This document shows, in pieces, positions 51,011 through 59,720 of a DNA stretch of 64,000 nt (position 1 is its first letter; the number at the start of each line of letters is the position of its first letter). Source of the stretch: Variovorax ginsengisoli (lineage in GTDB: Bacteria; Pseudomonadota; Gammaproteobacteria; Burkholderiales; Burkholderiaceae_C); assembly GCF_030486595.1 (NCBI RefSeq), contig NZ_JAUJZH010000021.1, positions 62,001 to 126,000 of the forward strand, read 5' to 3'. The notes below the pieces were generated by a model that ran no database searches, was not told where the DNA came from, and worked only from the letters and a program-made list of their open reading frames with translations. The position numbers and the translations under genes are program-made.

Positions 51011-52180
51011 TTAGCTGCCGGTCGTGAAGCTGAAGGTCTTGGTGAAGGCGCCGGTGGCGTTGTCGGTGATTGCCGGGTTGGTGCCGGTGCTGTGCCAGTT
51101 GGTGCCGTCGAACGTGGTGGTCGTGTTGGTGCCCTTGATGGTCACTTCGTACTCCGTGTTGGGCGAGAGCGGCAGATCAGGCATCAGCACGAGGTGGCTG
51201 ACATCGATCATGCTGTTCGCGTCCGAGGCCTTGGTGAGGGCGGGGAGCAGGGCGGCAGCGACGCCAGAACTCTTGATCTTCAGGGTTGCGGTGGTCACGT
51301 CGATCATCTGGCCAGGGGTGACCGCCACGATGATTGGTTGGCCGATCGGATTCACAGCAAGGTTGCGGCCCGCGATCGGGTTGGGCGACTCGTTGCTCAG
51401 CGTGTGAGCGGTGCCGACCGTGCCGTCGCAAGGATAGGTCTGCACCGCCGCGCCGCCCGGCTTCTGCGAGTAGCTGCCTTGTGCGAGCGCGATGTTGAAC
51501 TGGGCAATTGCCCGCGGTCCGTAGGTGCCGGTCGTCCCGGTCGAATCGCTACTCTTGATCGAGATGCCGATGTCGAGCTCTGGCATCAGCAGGCTGACGG
51601 CGTGGTAAGGAGCGCTGAGCAGCCCGCGCACGGAGCTTGCGCCTCGGCCAGTGATGTTGTTCGCGCCGCCGCCGGTCGTGTCGGTGTTGTCGTCCAGGAT
51701 CACGGCCGGAGCGTAGCCGGCAGCGACCACTCGATCCCATGCATTGGCGCCGGTCGAGTAGGGGTCCGACATGTTCTGGAAGTGACCTGCCATGTTGTTG
51801 CGCAGCAGATAGTTCGCGTGGCCGGCCGCGGCGGTGTCGAGCATCGTGTTCTGGGCAAGCAGACCGAACCCGCAGCGCTGGCGCTCGGCATTCAGCAGGG
51901 TGAACGCGGCGAGTTCTTCGGTCGAGGACGAGTAGCTGGGCGTGCCGACGGTCGTCACCAGGTTTCCACCATCGGTGGCTGGCTGCGTCGGTGCGACGAC
52001 AACGGGGGGTTGCGTAACGCCACCCGTGTTGCCGGTTCCGGCCGTCGTATCGGTGGTGCCGCCGGTGGCCACCGGGAAAGCTGCGCCGCCGCCACCACCA
52101 CCGCCACCACCGCCACCGCAGCCAGCCAAGGCGATTGCGACCAGAGCAAGAGCGATCGGGGAGAGAACCTTTTTCTTCAT
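51011..52180 (-). CDS. CAP-domain (SCP/PR1-like) lipoprotein
   Basis: A 389-residue lipoprotein: MKKKVLSPIALALVAIALAG then Cys, followed directly by a run of about 11 Gly encoded by an imperfect CCACCG repeat (about 52085-52120) and a Thr/Pro-rich linker. Residues about 88-230 form a CAP domain (AFTLLNAERQRCGFGLLAQN, TAAAGHANYLLRNNMAGHFQ). The C-terminal part has an Ig-like look (LSPNTEYEVTIKGTNTTTTF). Bacterial CAP proteins are exported; their activity is mostly unknown. It is convergent with the preceding gene across a shared terminator. Nothing links it to the pilus besides location. Confidence 0.82.
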   Translation of the reverse strand: MKKKVLSPIALALVAIALAGCGGGGGGGGGGGAAFPVATGGTTDTTAGTGNTGGVTQPPVVVAPTQPATDGGNLVTTVGTPSYSSSTEELAAFTLLNAERQRCGFGLLAQNTMLDTAAAGHANYLLRNNMAGHFQNMSDPYSTGANAWDRVVAAGYAPAVILDDNTDTTGGGANNITGRGASSVRGLLSAPYHAVSLLMPELDIGISIKSSDSTGTTGTYGPRAIAQFNIALAQGSYSQKPGGAAVQTYPCDGTVGTAHTLSNESPNPIAGRNLAVNPIGQPIIVAVTPGQMIDVTTATLKIKSSGVAAALLPALTKASDANSMIDVSHLVLMPDLPLSPNTEYEVTIKGTNTTTTFDGTNWHSTGTNPAITDNATGAFTKTFSFTTGS

Positions 52181-52347
52181 GAGTACGTCCGAATGAATTA
52201 GTGACAATTCATCGTATCGATGCGGACTCAAATCGCGCTAGTGCAACTCGAAAAAAAGTTGATGCCGACTGCAAACACGTACCGCGGACACGTTCGTCGC
52301 TGATTCAGTTCGTGTTAGTTTCAAGCACCCTGGGCGTGCCGGTGTTG

Positions 52348-52611
52348 TCAATGCGCCGCAGGGGCCTTGGGCTTGAAGCCAATCCTGGCTGCGCACTCAT
52401 CGTCGCAGACGAATTGCGAGCGGCCTGCGATCCTGCGGAACTGGCCTCCGGTGACTGGCCTGTGCTTGCTGCAGACGAGGCAGGAACGCAGGTAGGTACC
52501 GCCGGTGCCGGCGAACTGGGATCCCGTTGGCTTGCTGATGAAGCGCGTGCCGTCCGCGTTGGTCTGGTGTTCCGCGTAGGAGGCGTAGGGCGTCGAATCC
52601 AAGGTGCTCAT
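52348..52611 (-). CDS. small putative zinc-binding protein
   Basis: An 87-residue protein with CLVCSKHRPVTGG and FVCDDECAARIGF, two CxxC-like pairs that could bind zinc. It lies 37 bases downstream of the frame-corrected phosphatase gene, probably in the same minus-strand operon. No family recognised. Between it and the CAP gene start (52181-52347) there is only a regulatory-looking AT-rich gap. Confidence 0.5.
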   Translation of the reverse strand: MSTLDSTPYASYAEHQTNADGTRFISKPTGSQFAGTGGTYLRSCLVCSKHRPVTGGQFRRIAGRSQFVCDDECAARIGFKPKAPAAH

Positions 52612-52648
52612 GAGGATCTATCGGCAGGAAAGCGGGCTGTGTGGAGTG

Positions 52649-53535
52649 CTAGCCGCGCGGGGCAGCCTGTTCGACTTCGGCATGTGCTCCGAACGGTGCG
52701 TCGGTGACCTGGTCGTGCAGGCGGACCTTGCCCTCTTCGCGAGGGCTCGCGAGCACACTCGTCTGGAAGGCCATGTTGGCGATCGTGAGCGCCGCGCCAG
52801 GCCGATCCGACAGTTCGGCGAAGACTGCTCCGGAGTCGATCGCGTAGACGTTGCCCAGGCGCGTGGCGACTGGTGGGGTGTATGGCCGGCGAAGATCCGG
52901 CCGATGCCAGGGACGCCCCGCGCGTCTCCGCGTTTCAGGCGCTCGCGACCGCGCAGGCACGATTCCAGGACTTCTGCATCGCCGTCCTCCAGGCCGGCGA
53001 CAAAATCCTCCCAGTCCATGCCGCGGGGAACCTCGCCGTGAAGGACGCCGACGGTGCCGCGTGTGCTCTGGACTTCCATCGCATAGGGGAGGGCGGCGAA
53101 TCGCTTCAGGAGCTCGGCCCGCTCCGGCGCGGTGAGCTTGGCGATCCAGCCCATCCCGTTGAAGTTGATCCGCGAGAGCACTTCAAGGGTCTCGTCCGGA
53201 TCGTCGTTGTCCAGGTGGAGATCGATCAGATCGGCCTCGTGGTTGCCTCGAACGGCATAGACATAGGGCTGCGCGAGGAAGCGGCCGGCCCGGTGGGAGC
53301 CGGCGCCCCGGTCCACCAGGTCGCCGACGCTGAAAAGGCGGTCTCGGGTGCGTGCGAAGCCGGCGAGCTGCATTGCGTTCCAGACGGAATCGTAGGCCCC
53401 ATGCACGTCTCCGATCACGAAGTCGCGGCCGGCCCGGTTGCGCTCCTGCCTAACGATTCGCGGCGAGGTGGTGGCGATCTCCGTGAGCTCGAGGCGCAGC
53501 TTTTCGAGCTGGGCGCGTGTGAAGCGCTCCATCAC
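52649..53535 (-). pseudogene. PPP-family serine/threonine phosphatase, apparent frameshift
   Basis: A calcineurin-like metallophosphoesterase of the lambda-phosphatase type: FVIGDVHGAYDS (GDVHG at 42-46), SVGDLVDRGAG (71-77), VRGNHEADL (96-100), GVLHGEVP and IFAGHTP. After GHTP the frame runs into Arg/Ser-rich noise ending at 52618, while the -1 frame continues with PPVATRLGNVYAIDSGAVFA and ends at 52649, exactly the family's C-terminus. Adding one base to the G run at 52875-52878 (C run in the gene) restores a 295-residue protein. So it is either a pseudogene or a sequence error. All metal-binding motifs precede or span the break. Confidence 0.8.
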
Positions 53536-53987
53536 GCCGTCTCCTCCTCCTCGTCGGGGATCGGGAAGGGCGAAGTGCCGGCAAGGTGTCGAAGATCAAA
53601 CCGCGGCCCGAACTCGCGTGCGTGGGGAATGTCTTCTCCTGCGATGCTGTGGCTTTCGATGATGCGAAGGGCCTCGTTCAGCTTGTCGGTGCGTGAGCGG
53701 TTCCCAAGTAGGACCGAGCTGTCGGCTGCGCGCCGGGCCATCAGTGCTTCATGGCGAGCGAGCGCGTATGTCCAGAGCGCCCGCACCAGCTCGGCGGAGG
53801 CGGCCGGGGTGAGGCGGGCCTTGCGATACTGCTTGCGGTCGGCGAAGACGATATCGAGGGCGTACGGGCCCCATTCGGGAGGCATGCCCGAACTGGTCGC
53901 CGTGATCGAGGTGGGCATGCCGGCCTTGGGAGCTGGCGCGCTGGCGGTATCGGGCTCGCTGAAGAGGTCGAGGCTGGAGGGTGTCAT
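53532..53987 (-). CDS. hypothetical protein upstream of the phosphatase gene
   Basis: A 151-residue soluble protein starting MTPSSLDLFSEPDTASAPAP, with a helical middle (SAELVRALWTYALARHEALM) and an acidic end. Its stop overlaps the phosphatase ATG by 4 bases, so they are coupled. No family recognised. Confidence 0.6.
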   Translation of the reverse strand: MTPSSLDLFSEPDTASAPAPKAGMPTSITATSSGMPPEWGPYALDIVFADRKQYRKARLTPAASAELVRALWTYALARHEALMARRAADSSVLLGNRSRTDKLNEALRIIESHSIAGEDIPHAREFGPRFDLRHLAGTSPFPIPDEEEETA

Positions 53988-54197
53988 GAAAGTCTTTCGA
54001 ACGCCCGATGTCTGGCGGATCTGTTCGCCTCTTTCGTTCGCATTAGAGTATCGTAGCGGAATGGAAGAGATTCAGGGAAACGCGTCTACGTGCTCCCTCT
54101 GTACGCTCGAGAACCTCTCTCCAGGAAACTGTTTCTCTGGCGCAACAGCCCCGCCGGAACAGCCCTGGCGCATCAATCAAGTTGGACAGCGAATCGG

Positions 54198-55391
54198 ATG
54201 GCAATGGCGAAATCGAAGACGGTGGCCCTCTCACCCGGGAGGCAGGAGGCCCTTCGTGCGCGCGCAGAGAAAATCGCGGCGATGGAGGCGACGATTACAA
54301 AGGGAATCCGCTTTGGCGGCCTCCCGGTCACTCCGATGTCGCAGGCGACCAACGATAGTCCGCGTGCGGCCAGCCCTGTTCATGCACGGGCTTACGTGTT
54401 GTCGAAGCTGCGAGATCGTGGGGTTTCTAGCGCGGTCCCGCTCAAGCCGGGAGTTTCGCTGGAGGAGGCCAGGGCGATGGTCGCGGAGTCCCCGCCGCGA
54501 ACGGATTGTGGTGCCATCGTACGGCGCTACCCGGAACTCCTCGCCCTTGTTCCTGAGGCTTTGCGCAGCTACAGCCTGTGCGAGATAGCGATGGTGAGTT
54601 CCATGGGCGCGGCTTCGGTGTTCGAGCACGTGCCCAAGGCGTGCTTGGATGAACCTACGTGTCTGCGGGCTATTGCTGGCGACCCTCGCTCGCTGCGCCT
54701 GATTCCAATCGATCGAAGGACGACTCGCATCGAGATGAAGGCTCTATCCCGGGACCCGGCCCTACGATTGCATGCCACCCGCCCTGGCGTGTTGGATGCT
54801 GTCGATCGTGGGTGGACGAGTGCGGGATTGCTCAAGGTTGCCGAAGAAAGGCGCACGTTCAACGCGTGCGTCAACGCGATGGTGGTTGCCAGTGATCGTT
54901 CAGCGCAGCAACGCGTTCTCAAGTCAGTTGCCCCGTCGAATGTGAAGCAGCTCTTTCGAAGCGGGCGAGCGGTGAAGCACATCCATGACGAGTTCTTCAG
55001 ATCGGAGCTTTTCGACTTGCTGATCAAGGCAAGCGGTGGTCGCGCGGTCCTGCACTTTCCGCAACTGACCACGGAGCAGCTTGAGCGGGCCGTCCAGATA
55101 GCCGGTCGCGCGATCACCTTCCTGCCAACGAGCTACTGGTCGGAGAAGGTATGCGCCCTTGCCGCCGGGCGTTCCCCGGGTGTGTGGGCGCTCATCGCCG
55201 AAGAGATGGGCGTCGAGTTCTATCAGCGCGTGGTTGCCCTCAGCGCTGGAATGACCACGCCCAGCGACCCAGAAGACGAGGCCTGGAGCGACGACGATAT
55301 CTTCGCGGGCCTTCCCTGGGAGCCGGATGAGGACGATGACGAGGACGCGAGTGAAGCCGCCGAAGGGGAGACTGGCGTCCCCAGTCGCTGA
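54198..55391 (+). CDS. DUF4116-like repeat protein, N-terminus uncertain
   Basis: A 397-residue protein from the ATG at 54198. Residues about 85-170 contain DCGAIVRRYPELLALVPEAL and DEPTCLRAIAGDPRSLRLIP, a helical repeat pattern like DUF4116, and the end is a long acidic tail (WEPDEDDDEDASEAAEGETG). The true start may be the ATG at 54061: that frame (MEEIQGNASTCSLCTLENLS) is protein-like and runs to the same point, but is one base out of register; a single added G at 54196-54197 would join them into a 443-residue protein. Function unknown. Confidence 0.6.
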   Translation: MAMAKSKTVALSPGRQEALRARAEKIAAMEATITKGIRFGGLPVTPMSQATNDSPRAASPVHARAYVLSKLRDRGVSSAVPLKPGVSLEEARAMVAESPPRTDCGAIVRRYPELLALVPEALRSYSLCEIAMVSSMGAASVFEHVPKACLDEPTCLRAIAGDPRSLRLIPIDRRTTRIEMKALSRDPALRLHATRPGVLDAVDRGWTSAGLLKVAEERRTFNACVNAMVVASDRSAQQRVLKSVAPSNVKQLFRSGRAVKHIHDEFFRSELFDLLIKASGGRAVLHFPQLTTEQLERAVQIAGRAITFLPTSYWSEKVCALAAGRSPGVWALIAEEMGVEFYQRVVALSAGMTTPSDPEDEAWSDDDIFAGLPWEPDEDDDEDASEAAEGETGVPSR

Positions 55392-55459
55392 GGTCGCGCA
55401 GGCGAGCCGGGCGCTCCGCGCGAACTGGTAGCCTCGACGCCCATGAAAGAGGCGTTCGA

Positions 55460-55948
55460 GTGAGATATTCAGCAAAGCCGATCGAGGATTACGGGCGGGT
55501 CGTCGACGGTGAGTTCCGCGGCCCAAGCACCCTGCCTGCCCTCAAGCACGACCTGGAGGCGTGGAACCTCGCCTACCTGTCCTTCAACTTCGACGCGAAG
55601 CCGGTTTGCCCTTTCCCCGAGTTCGGCCACCTGGTCGCGAAGTCCATGCGCACTGACCTGACGACCGGGATCTCGCATCCCGCCGGCGTCCCGCTGCCGC
55701 GCCAGCTCACGATGCGCCCGTTCCTGCGCCAGCGGCCGCGGGAGTTCGTCAGCACGATGCTGGCGCATCCGATGGTGCGCAGGCTGCCGCTCTACAAGGG
55801 GTTTGGCGAGGACTGGATCAAGGTGATCTTCGAACGCAGCTGGATCGGAGGCGAAGTGGCCGACGGCGGGCTCCAAGAGGAGGCTGGGCTGCTGGAGATG
55901 CGGCGTCTGATGGACAGGCTTGCCCGGCAGGTAACGCCAAAAAAATAA
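55460..55948 (+). CDS. hypothetical protein
   Basis: A 162-residue soluble protein starting at a GTG with AAAGAGG 7 bases upstream. It contains KHDLEAWNLAYLSFNFDAKP and a C-terminal helical part. No family recognised. It is convergent with the ligase gene; the 126 bp between them is AT-rich at first (AAAAAATAAATAATC) and holds no clear hairpin terminator. Confidence 0.6.
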   Translation: MRYSAKPIEDYGRVVDGEFRGPSTLPALKHDLEAWNLAYLSFNFDAKPVCPFPEFGHLVAKSMRTDLTTGISHPAGVPLPRQLTMRPFLRQRPREFVSTMLAHPMVRRLPLYKGFGEDWIKVIFERSWIGGEVADGGLQEEAGLLEMRRLMDRLARQVTPKK

Positions 55949-56074
55949 ATAATCACGCTGCCTATTGTTTGGGCACCGCAACGGAAGCCACGCCAGGCGC
56001 AGCTCCGAGGGGTTGCTCAGGCCCTTTTCCACAGAGCTGTGCACAGGCCCCGGGGAAAAGGGGGGCTTGACACG

Positions 56075-57208
56075 TCAACCGCGAGGGCGATTCCCTTCGG
56101 CGCTTTCCTCGGCCTCCTCCTCGGCAGCGTGCTCCGAGCTCTCGGAATCGCCTCGCACCTTGATCCGCGTCACCTGCGATAGCACCGCAGCCTCCTCGAT
56201 CATGTCCGGGCGCGGCATCTTGAAGACGGGTTGCTCGAACTTGCCGCCATCGAAGCGGTAGAGGTATCGGACTTCCACCAGGCTGCCCACGGCGGGCAGC
56301 GCCTCGCTCGGCGGAATCGTCACGTTGCCGAGATCGATCATGGCGCCGGTGTCGTCCCGCAGGCCCACCGCGACCGAGCGCTGGGCGTTCTGGCGCAACA
56401 CCAGGCAGGTTGCCGTCTCGGTGAACTTGGACTTCAAGCTGTTCTCGCTGCGGCCGGTTTCGAATGGAGCGTCCAGGCGCTTGTACACGAGCCCCTCACC
56501 ATCCGCGAAGCGGATCCACTCTGCCCGTCGACGCTTCGCCTCGGTCGTGAGGTCGAGCGGGATGACGTCCAGCCAGGGAATGTCTCTGGTGATCTTCTCG
56601 AGCTGGTTGAAGCGCTCCAGGTAGGGCATCGGACGGTAGTCCTGGCCCATGAACTCCAGCAGGTCGAACGCCTTGAATCGGTCCCCGACGTGCTCGCCGG
56701 GAATGATGGTGCGTCCATTGGAGGTCGGGCCGACCCAGTGCTGTGGGATGTCCACGAAGAGTCCGCGCCGGTTGGTGCCGCGGATCGTGGTGCCCTCGCA
56801 GATCAGGATGCGGTTCTCGCCGTCCTCCTTCCGCTGCAGGCCCCAGGCCGAATCGGACAGAAGGCGCTCGGCCTCTTCTTCCGTGATCGCCGTCGGCAGC
56901 TGCGGCAGCTCGCCGCTCTTGCGCCCAGCGAGGTCGCTTGCGGTGTAGAGCGTGCCCGACTGGTCCGGGGTGTAGCCGCCCGAGGTCTTCTCGCGCACCA
57001 GCTTGTCGTAGATCTTCCTGGCCGCCTCGTAGGCGATGGGAGTTGCCGTCTTGGTGCCGGTGCGCAGGGTGCCGCCGCGCGGGCCGTTGCCATAGTCGAC
57101 CACCCAGCCGGCTTCCTTCTGCCGCAGGTGTGCCTGGTAGACCTTGTCGGAGCCGTTGCCGGTGTAGAAGAGGAAGCTGGATTCGGGGGCGTGTTCGAGA
57201 GTGGACAT
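56075..57208 (-). CDS. WGR-domain ATP-dependent polynucleotide ligase
   Basis: A 377-residue protein combining an N-terminal WGR domain (about 12-76: FLFYTGNGSDKVYQAHLRQK, then a VVDYGNGPRGG turn) with a nucleotidyltransferase ligase core. Motif I is LQRKEDGENRI with Lys127 as the probable AMP-accepting residue; FKAFDLLEFMG fits motif III, DGEGLVYKRL motif IV and SLKSKF motif V. A small OB-like domain (VGSLVEVRYLYRFDGGKFEQ) follows and the tail is acidic. WGR domains bind nucleic acid ends in PARPs. The fusion suggests a nick- or end-repair enzyme; DNA versus RNA preference cannot be told from sequence. Confidence 0.82.
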   Translation of the reverse strand: MSTLEHAPESSFLFYTGNGSDKVYQAHLRQKEAGWVVDYGNGPRGGTLRTGTKTATPIAYEAARKIYDKLVREKTSGGYTPDQSGTLYTASDLAGRKSGELPQLPTAITEEEAERLLSDSAWGLQRKEDGENRILICEGTTIRGTNRRGLFVDIPQHWVGPTSNGRTIIPGEHVGDRFKAFDLLEFMGQDYRPMPYLERFNQLEKITRDIPWLDVIPLDLTTEAKRRRAEWIRFADGEGLVYKRLDAPFETGRSENSLKSKFTETATCLVLRQNAQRSVAVGLRDDTGAMIDLGNVTIPPSEALPAVGSLVEVRYLYRFDGGKFEQPVFKMPRPDMIEEAAVLSQVTRIKVRGDSESSEHAAEEEAEESAEGNRPRG

Positions 57209-57231
57209 CGTTCGCGTCGCGTCAGGTGCGA

Positions 57232-57637
57232 TCAGGTGGGTTCAGGGAAAAGGATGGCGGCCAACGCGATCACGACGGTCTCGCCGCCGAGCATGCGCGT
57301 GCCAAGGTTCTCGCGGCCGGGCTCGTCGAGCTGCATGAGGCCCCAGTTGACGAAGCGCGCACCAGCGTTCGTCAGGCCGAGGTAGTTGGGGAAGACCTCG
57401 TAGGGGCGCGGCTGGTAGCCGGCCTTGGTGCTCGAGCTCGGGATGGAGCTTGTTGCGCTCGACGATCCAGGCCCTGCAGTCCCGCTCCGGATTCCTGGAA
57501 TTGCTGCGGTTGAACTCCTTGGCCCAGTTGGTTTCCTCGTGGTCCATCACGCGCCAAACAATCTCCGCTGGTTCGCCCATGGCCTCGCCGATGCGCCTTC
57601 GCGCGTGCTCATCATTCAGGGTCTGTCTCGGATCCAT
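57232..57637 (-). pseudogene. hypothetical gene split by an apparent frameshift
   Basis: The frame starting at 57637 (MDPRQTLNDEHARRRIGEAM, then VWRVMDHEETNWAKEFNRSN) is protein-like until about KLHPELEHQ, then becomes Arg/Pro noise to 57242. Another frame from about 57440 continues with KAGYQPRPYEVFPNYLGLTN and ARFVNWGLMQLDEPGRENLG and stops at 57232. The two join if one base is removed, or two are added, near 57425-57445. The encoded protein would be about 134 residues; family unknown. Its start overlaps the upstream nuclease gene by 26 bases. Confidence 0.65.
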
Positions 57638-58235
57638 TGCTCTCTACCACCTTCACAAATTCATCACTGGAACGGACGACCGCGGTGAGCCAGCCGGCGG
57701 CAGCCGCGTCGTCCAGAAAATCTTGCTGCTCATCGCTCACCGTGCCTTGGTGGGACTTCACTTCGATCGCCAGCCCGGTATATCGGCAGGTCGGGCTTGG
57801 AAATGGAAGGATCCAGTCCACGACGCCCTTGCGTACGCCCATGGCGCGCATCTTTCCCGCCTCGCCGCGGCTGCGCAGGCCGCCGTTGGGCACGTGCATG
57901 AGCCATCGCAGGAAGGGATAGCGCCCCTCGTGAGCGAAGACCCATTCCGCGCAGGCTCTGTGGATCAGGTCCTCGGTGGGGTGTCCGCCGGCCACCGTGA
58001 GCTTCCGTGGCTTCCTGGCGCGCGCTGGCGGCGTGGGCGCTTCGAGCTCGGGCGCCAGCGCGTTCGATCGTGCGGCCGCGGCTGGCGTCAGGGAGCCGCC
58101 GCGAACTCGCGGGCGCCCCGATCCTGCCGATCGCAGGACCTCGGAGTCGGGTGTACCTGCAGGAGCCAGACCCAATTGGGCGCGGTACTGCGCTGCGGTC
58201 ATTCGTTCGAATGCCGCGCCGGGCAAGGCGCTCAC
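57612..58235 (-). CDS. VRR-NUC domain nuclease
   Basis: A 207-residue protein. The C-terminal 110 residues are a VRR-NUC type PD-(D/E)xK nuclease: LMHVPNGGLRSRGEAGKMRA, then GVRKGVVDWILPFP (catalytic Asp) and GLAIEVKSHQGTVSDEQQDF (catalytic Glu-x-Lys). The first 90 residues are Ala/Pro-rich. VRR-NUC proteins on mobile elements are often structure-specific nucleases. The GTG at 58235 is preferred because GAAGGAG lies 5 bases upstream and it overlaps the preceding stop (GTGA); an ATG at 58250 is in frame. It lies in the same strand and row as the WGR ligase. Confidence 0.85.
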   Translation of the reverse strand: MSALPGAAFERMTAAQYRAQLGLAPAGTPDSEVLRSAGSGRPRVRGGSLTPAAAARSNALAPELEAPTPPARARKPRKLTVAGGHPTEDLIHRACAEWVFAHEGRYPFLRWLMHVPNGGLRSRGEAGKMRAMGVRKGVVDWILPFPSPTCRYTGLAIEVKSHQGTVSDEQQDFLDDAAAAGWLTAVVRSSDEFVKVVESNGSETDPE

Positions 58236-58585
58236 CGGGTCTCCTTCCACGGGGAGGACGTCGGAGCGGGGACCTTGAAATCGCGCCCCTTGAACTGGGC
58301 GACCAGGTCGTTGTCGTCGAGCCAGCTTTCGATCACGATCGCCTCGAGCTCCTTTGTGCGGATCTCCTTGCTGGTCTCCATGACGATTCGGCCGGCTTCC
58401 TCCTTGAACGCGACCATGACCTTCAGGCTGTCAAGCGCGACCACCCGCCGTGGCAGCTCGACCGCCCGGGCCGCGATGCGGCCAGTGGCGAGCGACCGGA
58501 TGACGAACGCCGCCCCGACGAACGCGCCGATGAAGCCGCTCACGATGGCGGCCACGAAGAGGCCAATGACGGGGATGTCGATCAT
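58232..58585 (-). CDS. single-pass membrane protein, unknown
   Basis: A 117-residue protein with an N-terminal membrane segment (about 5-28: VIGLFVAAIVSGFIGAFVGA) and a cytoplasmic helical part (ALDSLKVMVAFKEEAGRIVM) ending near a basic patch. The ATG at 58585 was chosen over longer frames that overlap the upstream gene. The stop overlaps the VRR-NUC start. No family recognised. Confidence 0.6.
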   Translation of the reverse strand: MIDIPVIGLFVAAIVSGFIGAFVGAAFVIRSLATGRIAARAVELPRRVVALDSLKVMVAFKEEAGRIVMETSKEIRTKELEAIVIESWLDDNDLVAQFKGRDFKVPAPTSSPWKETR

Positions 58586-58589
58586 CAGG

Positions 58590-59253
58590 TCAGCCGCGCG
58601 GAGCCGAGCTGCGGTCGTCGTCCAGGTCCTCTTCAGCCCGCTGGGCTGCGGCTTGAGCATGCAGGTCGCCCAGAATCGCCGCGCCAACCTGGCGCCGGCG
58701 CTCGCGTTCCTGTTGCGACATGGGCGTGTTTCCGATGGTCAACGGCGTTTCGTCGGGGTTGTAGACCATCGAGAGCGACTTGCGATCCCAGATGACGAAG
58801 GCGAACGAGTGGCGGGTGACCACCTGGAGCCCCCGAGCTCGACGAGTCGGTGCGGATACCCGTCGCTGTCGAAAAGCGGGAGAGCCCAGTCGATCTCCTC
58901 GCCGTTGGTCGAAGGGTAGTGGGAAGCGGCCACCGCCTCAGCATTTGGCCGGGCTGGGTCCGCCGGGTCTGCGCCGATTTTGCGAACCTCGGCCGGCGTG
59001 TGTTCGTCGTCGAGCTGATGCAGCGCTTCCTGAACCAGGGTTCGCACGTGATCACCGCCCCATTGGAAGCCGTTCCATGCGGCGTCTATATGGCCCTCGA
59101 CGTAGCCGGTGCCCGCGCGCTCAAGGAGTTGGCGCACGGTTTCTTCCGGACGGCCCTGAAACAGGGCGCTACGAGATGGCCTTCAAAGGTGGCGCGAAGA
59201 GCTTCGATCTTGGGAGTGGGAAGCCTGCGGAGGTCCAGATTCAGAGAGGTCAT
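58590..59253 (-). pseudogene. hypothetical gene with two apparent single-base deletions
   Basis: Three adjacent frames read as one protein: MTSLNLDLRRLPTPKIEALR from 59253; then LFQGRPEETVRQLLERAGTG through PLFDSDGYPHRLVELGG; then LQVVTRHSFAFVIWDRKSLS to a stop at 58590. Adding one base to the G run at 59164-59166 and one to the C run at 58830-58834 yields a continuous 221-residue frame (664 + 2 bases). Alternatively the gene may begin at the GTG at 59137, leaving one break. The family is unknown; it has a soluble alpha/beta look and a highly charged C-terminus. Confidence 0.65.
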
Positions 59254-59278
59254 GTGATTCGGAAAAGGGGACGGGCGC

Positions 59279-59578
59279 TCAGGTCGGAGCCGTTTGGCAC
59301 GAGGCTGCAGGCGAGGGCGCCGCTGCCTTCAGAGAGTTGCGGCAGGCCAGATAACCCTTCGCGCTCGTATAGAAGAAGAACACGTTTTGGACGACGACGC
59401 CCCACACGGGCGCGGTGGGTGCGGTGAACGCCCAGACGATCCAGAGGACGTTGGCCAACAGCCAGGCCAGCCAGCCCAGGTACGACCAGCGGTCATAGCG
59501 CGCCACGAGCAGGCTGCCGGCCATGCTGATGGCGGCGCAGACGATGTCCATGGTGATTGCGATGTTGAAGATGGTCAT
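59279..59578 (-). CDS. small polytopic membrane protein
   Basis: A 99-residue protein with about three hydrophobic segments (residues 3-24, 33-52, 57-75). SYLGWLAWLLANVLWIVWAF then a second Trp/aromatic segment recall small PnuC-like or SWEET-like transporters, but the match is only in flavour. The ATG at 59578 gives the compact protein; the frame to 59695 upstream covers the predicted promoter. No function proposed. Confidence 0.55.
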   Translation of the reverse strand: MTIFNIAITMDIVCAAISMAGSLLVARYDRWSYLGWLAWLLANVLWIVWAFTAPTAPVWGVVVQNVFFFYTSAKGYLACRNSLKAAAPSPAASCQTAPT

Positions 59579-59682
59579 ACGAGCTTTCGAGATTCGATGT
59601 GGGGAAGGGCTTCCTTCGATCGAGATCCCTCGGGGATTCTGCTCGATTTCAGAAATATCTCGTGAAATTCCTAGTTCGTAAC

Positions 59683-59712
59683 AGAATACCGACACGAACC
59701 CGAATTAGGCAA
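59683..59712 (-). promoter_or_regulatory. leftward promoter with embedded TTCGTG motif
   Basis: On the minus strand TTGCCT (59712-59707), 18 bases, TATTCT (59688-59683). The spacer and -10 include TTCGTGTCGGTATTCT, which differs from the sequence at 3035-3050 at two positions. It would drive the minus-strand genes from 59578 downward; the divergent gene at 59721 begins 8 bases beyond the -35. Confidence 0.5.
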
Positions 59713-59720
59713 GGCAGACT

